Source of the DNA: Candidatus Parcubacteria bacterium
Lineage (GTDB): Bacteria; Patescibacteriota; Minisyncoccia; JAHIHE01; JAGLIN01
Length of the DNA stretch: 34,333 bases
Direction of reading: 5' to 3'
NCBI GenBank assembly: GCA_023140775.1
Contig: JAGLLA010000021.1
Span: 1 to 34,333 of the forward strand
Positions 1 through 7,825 of the stretch are shown in pieces. Made by a program: the position numbers and the translations under genes. The notes below the pieces were generated by a model, which worked only from the letters and a program-made list of their open reading frames with translations, was not told the origin of the DNA and did not search any database. Each line of letters starts with the position of its first letter. Positions within the stretch are counted from its first letter, which is position 1.

Positions 1-280
1 TTATTCCAATTTTCATGTAGTTCTTTACACATATTTCTTCCTCGGTCTATTGTGCATTTGCAATGTAGGGCAAGCACTTTTTGATTTTAATACATAACTA
101 TTATAAGTCAATGGTGGGAATTATTTTTTGGGTTGTCGGAGCATTTTTATTTGATTAATTCCATAATTATGCTATTTTATATATAGAAATAAAAACAAAC
201 ATATTAAGTAAAATAGAAACAAAAACAAGGAAGTAGTCCTTGTTCTTTTACAATAAAATAGCGTGTAAGGAGGGAATAAA

Positions 281-1069
281 TTGACAAAAGAAAGAAAGAA
301 AAAAGGAAGATCGATACTAACACCACCCACGATGGTAGTAATTGATTTTGACAATATCTCAAAATCTTTAAAAGAGCGTCTTGGTTGTAATATTGTAGAC
401 TTAATGAAATTGATTAATTATACTTGTAGCGATCTGGATAATCTAACAGGGATTGTAAATAGAGACAGTAGGTCGTTTAGTCCAATTATTTTGATTATCA
501 GTGAAAAAACGACAGAGAGAAAAAGAATTAAGCAAAACATATTATTGAGTAGAATAAAAGAATTGTCTTCTATCTCAATTGAAGTATTTACAATAAAACC
601 TAAAAGAATAAATAGCGGATCCCTGGTTAGTTGTACGGACTCTGATGTAGCTGTTTTTTTATCTATGGCTTTAAACGATAAGAAAATAAAAAGAGTTATT
701 TTATTTTCTGGGGATGGTGATTTTAAGAGATCATTAAGATGGACGGGAACGCGAGGTAAAAAAGTAGAACTTGTTTGTGTTACTAAGACTGATTCAAGTG
801 AATTGAAAGATCATGTTCTATTGCTTGGCGGAACAGTCTCAATAGTAGGGAAAGATATAATTACGATATTTAAAGATGAAAAGAAAATTCAAAGAAGGGG
901 AGAGATACCGGGATTAGCAAAGATAATAAAACCAAAGAAGATAGAAAGTACTTCAAATGATGGAGGAAAAAAGAAAAAAAATGGAAATGGAAAAAGTGGT
1001 AAGAAAAAGAATAAAAAGAATGGAAACGGAAATCGAAGAAGTAAGAAAAATCAAGAAAAAAAGAAATAA
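281..1069 (+). CDS. NYN/LabA-like (PIN-fold, DUF88-type) putative ribonuclease with Lys/Asn/Gly-rich basic C-terminal tail
   Basis: TTG start preceded by GGAGGG; MVVIDFDN N-terminal Asp motif, CTDSDVAVFLSMAL and LFSGDGDF motifs typical of NYN domains; tail KKKKNGNGKSGKKKNKKNGNGNRRSKKNQEKKK. Confidence 0.7.
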   Translation: MTKERKKKGRSILTPPTMVVIDFDNISKSLKERLGCNIVDLMKLINYTCSDLDNLTGIVNRDSRSFSPIILIISEKTTERKRIKQNILLSRIKELSSISIEVFTIKPKRINSGSLVSCTDSDVAVFLSMALNDKKIKRVILFSGDGDFKRSLRWTGTRGKKVELVCVTKTDSSELKDHVLLLGGTVSIVGKDIITIFKDEKKIQRRGEIPGLAKIIKPKKIESTSNDGGKKKKNGNGKSGKKKNKKNGNGNRRSKKNQEKKK

Positions 1070-1077
1070 ATCATATT

Positions 1078-1106
1078 CTGGATTTAATATAAACAATCCA
1101 GTCTTT
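1078..1106. terminator. Hairpin terminator between convergent genes
   Basis: CTGGATT-taatataaac-AATCCAG followed by TCTTTTTTT. Confidence 0.75.
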
Positions 1107-1119
1107 TTTTGTAAAAAAT

Positions 1120-3141
1120 TTAGGAAATACTCTCAGGGTCAATGTCGATGATCCAATCTTGTCCGACGAGTTCCAGAAGGGAATCGCGAAGTTTGAGATC
1201 TGCGCAAATTGATTTGATGATGATATTCCAGCGATATTTTCCATATTCAATAAAGCTGGAAGAGGCAAAAGGAGTAGTGACTTGGAAATTCTTTTTCAAT
1301 ATCTCATTTTCGAAGATTATCGTTTTGATGATGCGATACATATTTTCCGCTTCTCTCTTGCATTGAAATTGATTTTGATTCTTGTAGATTAGTTTGATGA
1401 GCTGTGAAAAAGGAGGATAGCCGATTCCAGAAGGTAATTTTCTGTTTTCGATCTCTTCCTTGTAAAAATCATTAATGTCGCTTTTCAGATATGAGAACAT
1501 CTTGTTTTCAATGTCATTTGTCTGCAAAATGACATTTTGATCAGCACTTGCCAAGCTTTCAATTAGTTTGAGAAACTGAATTGCTTTTTCTTTGGACTTG
1601 AATTCTGATTGATTGAAAATAATCTCAGGGAACAAAATTCCGATTGTGCTGATATTTTTCATATTCCAATTTTTCAGAACCATTTGAGTGCCGAGGAGGA
1701 TGTCAATTTTTCCCGCAATGAAATCAGCTTGGACCTCTGTTTGTTTGCTTCCCTCTGAGATGGTAGTGCTGTCCAATCTGACGATTTTGATATTTTTACC
1801 TGCAAACAATTTTTCAACTTCATTTTGAATTTCTTCGGAGCCATAGCCAAAGGAGTTAATCCTTTGCCCTTGGCATTTTGGACACTGCTTGATCAAGCTC
1901 GACTGTTCTTTGCATCTCGTACAATAGAGTTGATTATTTTGCATAATTAAGATATTTTCGCAATTCTTGCACTCGGCGATATATTCGCAATCTCGACATT
2001 TGGTGATCGTATTTTTTCCGAGACGGGGAATGAAGAGAATTGCTTGTTTTCTGTGATAAATATTTTCAAGTAAGTTTTCCTTTAGTTTTTCAGAGAGAGC
2101 GCAATAGTTTCCTGTTTTTCGCTCGTTTTCCATGTTGATCTTTTCCAGATTGTAACATTCCCTTTTCGCAAACAATTCAATTTTTGCAAACTGATCATCA
2201 TTTTCCAGTTGGTGGTATGTTTCAACAGAGGGAGAATGGGAGGAAAGAACAATTTTTACTTGCCAAATGTCAGCTAGTTTTTCGGCAACTTTAATTCCGT
2301 GATATCTGGGATTTTGATCCCATTGCTTATAGCTGGAGTTATGTTCGTCATCGCAGATGATGAGTTTCAGGTTTTGAAATGGCACAAAAACGGCTTGTCT
2401 GGTGCCAATGACGATTTGCGCCTCTCCGGTTTTGATCTTTTTCCACTGCTGGAAATATTGATTTTTGGTCAGCTCGCTTGTCATCATGGCAACGGTTTTT
2501 TCTCCAAATTTTTCTTGATAAAAATTTGCAAAATTATAAATGTCAAAATATTCAGGCAAAAGAAGTAAAACTTGTTTTGGTTCTTTATTCTTATTATCAT
2601 CGTGAGTTTCTCGAACTGTTTTTTTTATAATCTCAGCATACAAATCGTGTTTTTCGCTTTGTAGATTGTGGACGAGAAGAATTTTCTTTTTGTTTCTTGA
2701 TTTACTGAAGAATGTTTTTGCTAGACCATCTTCGATTGTGTTGATCTGACAGTTGGGATTCAATTCAATGTTTTTGCGGGCATCTTTTTTGGTGATTGGA
2801 GGTAGAGCTAATTTGACAGTGAAGCCTAAGGGAGAATAGTAATAAGCGGAAACAAATTCGAGAAGTTGAATGTGTTTTTCCGAAAATCTCAGGGAATCAT
2901 CCAAAATATTTTTGATTTCCTTTAGTTTATAATTTATTTTTCCAGGATCAAGCTTTTGCAGTTTGTAAACAATTCCCAGCACAGTTTTATTGCGCAGGGA
3001 TATTTCGACGACACTCCCAATTTTGATGTCCTTCGCGATTATTTGCGGAACGAGGTAGCCGAAAAATTGAGCCGTATGTCTGGGCATTTTGACAGCAGGA
3101 ATAACCTGAGCAACGAGTTTTTCTTTATTTTCCTTTGGCAT
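1120..3141 (-). CDS. priA: Primosomal protein N' (PriA) homolog with degenerate helicase motifs
   Basis: PriA-like GTRQAVFVPFQNLKLIICDDEHNSSYKQ, zinc-binding cysteines CRDCEYIAECKNCENILIMQNNQLYCTRCKEQSSLIKQCPKCQ, C-terminal GIGYPPFSQLIKL. Confidence 0.85.
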   Translation of the reverse strand: MPKENKEKLVAQVIPAVKMPRHTAQFFGYLVPQIIAKDIKIGSVVEISLRNKTVLGIVYKLQKLDPGKINYKLKEIKNILDDSLRFSEKHIQLLEFVSAYYYSPLGFTVKLALPPITKKDARKNIELNPNCQINTIEDGLAKTFFSKSRNKKKILLVHNLQSEKHDLYAEIIKKTVRETHDDNKNKEPKQVLLLLPEYFDIYNFANFYQEKFGEKTVAMMTSELTKNQYFQQWKKIKTGEAQIVIGTRQAVFVPFQNLKLIICDDEHNSSYKQWDQNPRYHGIKVAEKLADIWQVKIVLSSHSPSVETYHQLENDDQFAKIELFAKRECYNLEKINMENERKTGNYCALSEKLKENLLENIYHRKQAILFIPRLGKNTITKCRDCEYIAECKNCENILIMQNNQLYCTRCKEQSSLIKQCPKCQGQRINSFGYGSEEIQNEVEKLFAGKNIKIVRLDSTTISEGSKQTEVQADFIAGKIDILLGTQMVLKNWNMKNISTIGILFPEIIFNQSEFKSKEKAIQFLKLIESLASADQNVILQTNDIENKMFSYLKSDINDFYKEEIENRKLPSGIGYPPFSQLIKLIYKNQNQFQCKREAENMYRIIKTIIFENEILKKNFQVTTPFASSSFIEYGKYRWNIIIKSICADLKLRDSLLELVGQDWIIDIDPESIS

Positions 3142-3165
3142 TTGGACATTTATTAATAAACCAGC

Positions 3166-3325
3166 GTCATTGCGAAGGCGTGGAACGACTGTGGAGCATC
3201 AAGTCTCGATATAGAAATCTCTGAAAAACGAAGTTTTTGTCATTCCCGTAGATATTCATCGATTTACTAATAGAATTTATATAAATTCTGTCATCCTGAA
3301 CTTGATTCAGGATCTTCGTTTTCTT
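3166..3325. repeat. Intergenic palindromic repeat-like elements
   Basis: gcgtcattgcgaaggcgtgg..., gtcattcccg..., and ATCCTGAA-CTTGA-TTCAGGAT palindrome. Confidence 0.5.
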
Positions 3326-3501
3326 ACGCTTAAACGAACCAATAAATCATGAGCTATTTGTTTTAATCGAAAATACAATAACTCTATTTGAGTCTCCTTT
3401 AGTTTATATTATTAATCAAGAATAGTAAAATTGGTTGACTTTTTTTATTTTTAATATATTATAAATAAGTACTTGATTTTTGGTGTATAAAATAGTTTTC
3501 A

Positions 3502-3574
3502 CGGGGCGTGGCGTAACGGCTAACGCACTTGGTTTGGGACCAAGGGACTCCGAGTTCGAATCTCGGCGCCCCGA
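3502..3574 (+). tRNA. tRNA-Pro(TGG)
   Basis: CGGGGCG acceptor pairing with CGCCCCG; anticodon loop TTTGGGA; T-arm GAGTTCGAATCTC; upstream TTGACT and TATA-rich -10. Confidence 0.93.
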
Positions 3575-3619
3575 CATTTTAATTTACACTTTATAACTTA
3601 TATCAAAGTTAGGCGCGCT

Positions 3620-3710
3620 GGCTCCATAGTCCCCTTAGGGCTGTGGAGCCTTCGTGCAAATATTGGCTCCATTCTCCCGAGTGGAGTTTTTTGTGTATAA
3701 AATTCCACTC
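3620..3710. repeat. Two strong hairpins in a GC-rich non-coding patch after tRNA-Pro
   Basis: GGCTCCA(3620-3626)/TGGAGCC(3644-3650); GAGTGGAGTTTT/AAAATTCCACTC (3679-3710). Confidence 0.55.
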
Positions 3711-3931
3711 TTGACTGCCCGCCTTGGGAGGGAGAGGGGTGGACGCAGAGCGAATGGGTGTGTGAAAACGATAAAACCAATTACACAATTTTTTTATTAA
3801 CCTTCCTTCACTCATTTTTAATTTGTATATTTGAATAATTGTTGGTTTTGTGGTAATATATAGGTAAAGAAAGGGGAAAGGATTTGATAAAACAAGCCTT
3901 TGCCAGAATAATTATTTTATAGAATAATTAT

Positions 3932-4924
3932 ATGTTGAACACAACAAATAATAATTTAAAATTTATTGATTTTTGTGCTGGAATTGGCGGTGGACGAATT
4001 GGTCTTGAAAATTCTGGCATGCAATGCGTTGGTTTTTCTGAAATAAACAAGGATGCTGAAAAAACATACCGCTTATTTTTTGGTGAGAAAGAAAAAAATC
4101 ACGGTGATTTAATGCAAATTAATCCCAAAAACTTGCCAGATTTTGATTTGATGATTGCTGGTTTTCCTTGTCAGACTTTTTCAGTAATTGGGCAAAGAAA
4201 GGGGATGTGTGATAAAAGAGGTCAGATAATTTTTGGGCTTGTCAAAATAATGAAAGCAAAAAATTTAAAATATTTTATTTTGGAGAATGTCAAAGGTCTT
4301 TTAAATCACGATAATGGACAATCATTGAAGGTCATTTTAGACACATTGGATAAAGCGGGTTATAAGGTTTTTTGGAAATTGATTAGCAGTTTGCATTATG
4401 GCGTGCCACAAATGAGAGAAAGAATCTATTTTGTTGGCATTCGGAAAGATTTAATAAAAGATGATAAAGATTTTGAATTTCCAGAAGTTGTAGAAACTCC
4501 AGAACTTAAAAATTATTTGATAGATGACGGAAAATTAGAATTAAGCGAAAAAAAAAGAACCTATGAGACATTTTTAAAATATTTAGATAATAAATATAAT
4601 AAAAATAAATTTACAATTAATAAATTATTAAAAGAAGATTTTTTAATTATTGACACCAGACAATCTGATTTGCGTTTATATCGTGGCAGAGTGCCAACTT
4701 TGAGAGTTGGAAGGCATGGAATTTTATATATTAGAGATGGAAAATTCAAAAAATTGTCAGGATATGAGTCTTTATTGTTGCAAGGATTTCCAAAAAAATT
4801 ATCAAATAAAGCAAAAAATAAAATTCAGAATACACATTTGCTTGGTCAGGCTGGCAATGCAATGACAGTTAATGTTGTTGAGGCGTTTGGTAAAAACCTA
4901 ATTAATTTTTTAAACAAAAAATAA
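3932..4924 (+). CDS. C5-cytosine DNA methyltransferase (Dcm/HpaII-type)
   Basis: DFCAGIGGGRIGLE (motif I), AGFPCQTFSVIGQRKG (motif IV, PC), LENVKGLL (motif VI), GQAGNAMTVNVVEAF (motif X). Confidence 0.95.
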   Translation: MLNTTNNNLKFIDFCAGIGGGRIGLENSGMQCVGFSEINKDAEKTYRLFFGEKEKNHGDLMQINPKNLPDFDLMIAGFPCQTFSVIGQRKGMCDKRGQIIFGLVKIMKAKNLKYFILENVKGLLNHDNGQSLKVILDTLDKAGYKVFWKLISSLHYGVPQMRERIYFVGIRKDLIKDDKDFEFPEVVETPELKNYLIDDGKLELSEKKRTYETFLKYLDNKYNKNKFTINKLLKEDFLIIDTRQSDLRLYRGRVPTLRVGRHGILYIRDGKFKKLSGYESLLLQGFPKKLSNKAKNKIQNTHLLGQAGNAMTVNVVEAFGKNLINFLNKK

Positions 4925-4926
4925 AT

Positions 4927-5687
4927 ATGATAAAAAAAGATTTAGTAAAGCTAGGTTCAATTACCGCTAAGAACGGTTTTAAAAATGAGTATGACGTTAT
5001 TGATAAATTCAATAATTGGGAAAAAGACAAAACGGCTAAAAAATGGCTAGAAGCAATGGAATATAATGTCGCTGAGATTGAATCTGTTAAAGCTATAAAA
5101 GTAGAAAATAATTACAAGGCTGATATTCAAGTTCAAATAAATATTAGTATTAAATTAAAATCTCAGTTAGATGTTCAAAATTTACAAGTTAAATTGGTTA
5201 GTAATCCACAAGGATTTAATCAAATAGATAAAAGATGGATTGATAAATATGTTGAATTGTGGAATATACCAAAGGACATTACAAAATATCTCAAATTATT
5301 TACGGGAGAAACAAAACCTCAAAAGAAAAATATAAAGGATCCAAGAAGAATGTTATTTTTAGAAATGAGCGAAGAAGCTCAAAAACAAGTTATCAATTTT
5401 TTTGAAAATAATAAAATATTAATAGTTTCTGACATATTGAAGGGCAAAGGTAAATTTTCTGCTAATTGGATGTTAGTTGTTTTGAAGATTGATGGAAAAA
5501 ACAGTTGGGTCTTAAAATCAATTAACGAGGTAATGAATGTTTTTGGAAATGGAGATGTCAGAATAACCTCACAAGGAAGCTTAAAAATTGGGAGAATTGG
5601 ATGCAAAGAAAGGGTGGAGACAATGGAAGAGATACAGCAAAAATGCTTCAATTCAAGATTAATCCAGTTGAGCTTTTTGATAATTGA
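4927..5687 (+). pseudogene. Type II restriction endonuclease partner of the C5 methyltransferase, apparent -1 frameshift near 5598
   Basis: Starts 3 nt after the MTase stop; N-terminal part in frame from 4927; after ...GSLKIGRI the conserved-looking C-terminus continues in another frame as WMQRKGGDNGRDTAKMLQFKINPVELFDN* ending 5687. Confidence 0.65.
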
Positions 5688-5760
5688 TTTTGCTAGCTGG
5701 ATTCAAGTTTCGTCGCATAGGAAAATTGATGTAACTATGAAATTATTTTAAATAAATTGA

Positions 5761-5943
5761 ATTAAAACTGGGATAAAGGCTTCTGTTTTGTTGATTCAAA
5801 ACTGGGATGAAACAATCAATCCAAAATCTGATGATTATTCGATTTTTATAGTAGTCTCTGAAAATTCTGGCAAAGATAATTTAGGGGATGATTTTTCGAA
5901 GGGTGTAATCTTGATAAAAATATTATGTCAAAAATTAGGATAA
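5761..5943 (+). pseudogene. Remnant of type I RM N6-adenine methyltransferase subunit (HsdM)
   Basis: Uninterrupted frame IKTGIKASVLLIQNWDETINPKSDDYSIFIVVSENSGKDNLGDDFSKG resembles the HsdM 'TGVKASVLFLQKW...DYPIFMAVSEKSGKDNSGD' segment; no start codon or N-terminal part. Confidence 0.6.
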
Positions 5944-7718
5944 AATCAATTTCTATAAAAAATTACCGCTCCTTCAAAGGAACTCAATCTTTTATTTTTC
6001 CTAATGAAGATTATAAAAAACCTGTTGCAATAGTCGGATATAATAATTCTGGAAAAACAAATTTAATGAATTGTATTTTATATGGAATTGGGGAGAGGTT
6101 CGTTTCTGAAAATACTTTTGAAAAATCAGACTTACATCGTTTAAACTACAAAAATTTAATAAACATTTGTACTGTTTTAGATTCTTCTGAATATGAGATT
6201 TGGAGTGATTACCACGGAAGACTGGTTGAAAAATCTATAAAGGGTGAACATTCTATTTCCTCAAAATTTGAAGATGGGGAAATAAAATCAAAAGTCGACC
6301 CTTCTTTTTTTGGAGCAAACAAGCATTACAATATTTTTTTTATTAATTTTCACAAAATTAAAGAAGAAATTTCTACTCAAAAAACAAGTTGGGGGAATTT
6401 AAAATCATTTCTAGCAAAACATATAAAAAAAATTGTTGACAGTGATGAAGCGATGAAGGGTAAAAAAGAGGATTTTGAAAAAGAAATAAGCGAAAGCACG
6501 GACGGCGTTTTAAAAGGTTCTAGTTTAAATAAGTTTATTGAATTAATAAAGAAAAACTATACTACAAATTTAAGAAATAACGATTGTAGTGTTGAGTTCG
6601 GTCTTCCTGGATATGAAGATATTTTCCTACAAATGATGTTTAAGATTGGACTAAATGGGGATAAAGAAAATCTTGTGCCAATCGATCATTTTGGAGATGG
6701 ATATATTTCAATGTTTGTAATGGCTGTTATTCAGGCAATCGCAGAAAGCAACACTGAGGATCAATGTTTATTTTTGTTTGAAGAGCCAGAAAGTTTTTTA
6801 CATGAAAATCATCAAGAGTATTTTTATAAAACTGTTTTATGTGGATTATCAGAAAAAGGGCATCAAGTAATTTATACAACTCATTCGGCTAAAATGGTGG
6901 ATATTTTTGATACGAAGGGCTTAATTCGTCTTGAGGTTGATGAAAATAATGAAACCATTAAAAAATATAACAATATTGCTGAATTTTCTACTCAAAGAGC
7001 AGAGGGAGAAATTGTTACTTTAGAAAAATATAATGATTTCATTCGTAATATTGAGCCAAATTTAAATAAAATTCTATTTAGTAAAAAAGTGATCTTAGTC
7101 GAAGGACCAAACGACCTCATGGTTTATAATTTTGTAATTAAAAAAAAAGTTTTAGAAAAGATAGTTAATATGGTTAGTATTGGGAATAAAGAAAAATATG
7201 CAGAAACATATTTAAATTTTCATAATATTTCAATTATTCCTCATCACGGAAAATCTACCGCTTTATATTTGATTGAAGTATGTAAGCATTTTGGTTTAGA
7301 TTATTTTGTAATTAATGACTGGGATTTTGAAAATGATGATTTATCTTTTGATACAATTTCTGAATTTGATTCTCTAGAAAATCTTCAAACAGATAAGGTT
7401 TATACTTTAAGAAGTGGTATTGAAAAGGGAAAGATAACTAATAATTGGAATTTGATAAATAAAGCAGGTAAAGATAGAATTCATTTTAATACTCCAAAAA
7501 TAGAAAAAATAATTGATTATGATTCAGATGATAAAAATAGTTTGAAAATTTGGGAGAAATTAAATGATATTGGTTTTTCTTTTAACGAAAACTTATTTCC
7601 TGAAAATTTAGAGAAATTTTTGGAATTATATTTATTAGAATTTGATAATTTTAATAATCCAGAAAAGCATATAATTTCAGGCCAAGATGATATTAGAATT
7701 GAAGATATTCCCTTTTAA
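5925..7718 (+). CDS. OLD-family ATPase-TOPRIM endonuclease (AAA/SMC-like)
   Basis: IKNYRSFKG, Walker A GYNNSGKTN, FEEPESFLHENHQ Walker B, VIYTTHSAKMVD, TOPRIM motifs VILVEGPNDLMVYN and FVINDWDFENDD. Confidence 0.85.
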   Translation: MSKIRIKSISIKNYRSFKGTQSFIFPNEDYKKPVAIVGYNNSGKTNLMNCILYGIGERFVSENTFEKSDLHRLNYKNLINICTVLDSSEYEIWSDYHGRLVEKSIKGEHSISSKFEDGEIKSKVDPSFFGANKHYNIFFINFHKIKEEISTQKTSWGNLKSFLAKHIKKIVDSDEAMKGKKEDFEKEISESTDGVLKGSSLNKFIELIKKNYTTNLRNNDCSVEFGLPGYEDIFLQMMFKIGLNGDKENLVPIDHFGDGYISMFVMAVIQAIAESNTEDQCLFLFEEPESFLHENHQEYFYKTVLCGLSEKGHQVIYTTHSAKMVDIFDTKGLIRLEVDENNETIKKYNNIAEFSTQRAEGEIVTLEKYNDFIRNIEPNLNKILFSKKVILVEGPNDLMVYNFVIKKKVLEKIVNMVSIGNKEKYAETYLNFHNISIIPHHGKSTALYLIEVCKHFGLDYFVINDWDFENDDLSFDTISEFDSLENLQTDKVYTLRSGIEKGKITNNWNLINKAGKDRIHFNTPKIEKIIDYDSDDKNSLKIWEKLNDIGFSFNENLFPENLEKFLELYLLEFDNFNNPEKHIISGQDDIRIEDIPF

Positions 7719-7825
7719 TATTGAAATAATATGTCGCAAATCATAATGGAGAAAATTGAGAGGTAATTTTAAAAAAGTATGTTGATTTGGCGAAAAAGAG
7801 ATTGAATTATTAATTAACATAAATT

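Noticed and set aside
957-1151. 64-aa plus-strand ORF overlapping the NYN gene tail
   Set aside because: Out-of-frame reading of the AAG/GAA-rich basic tail.
3598-3815. Minus-strand ORFs of 60 and 68 aa
   Set aside because: They overlap each other in different frames, have low-complexity odd composition, no RBS, and lie in hairpin-rich non-coding sequence.
4927-5751. Programmed -1 frameshifting in the endonuclease
   Set aside because: No canonical X XXY YYZ slippery heptamer is seen before 5598; mutation or sequence error is more likely.
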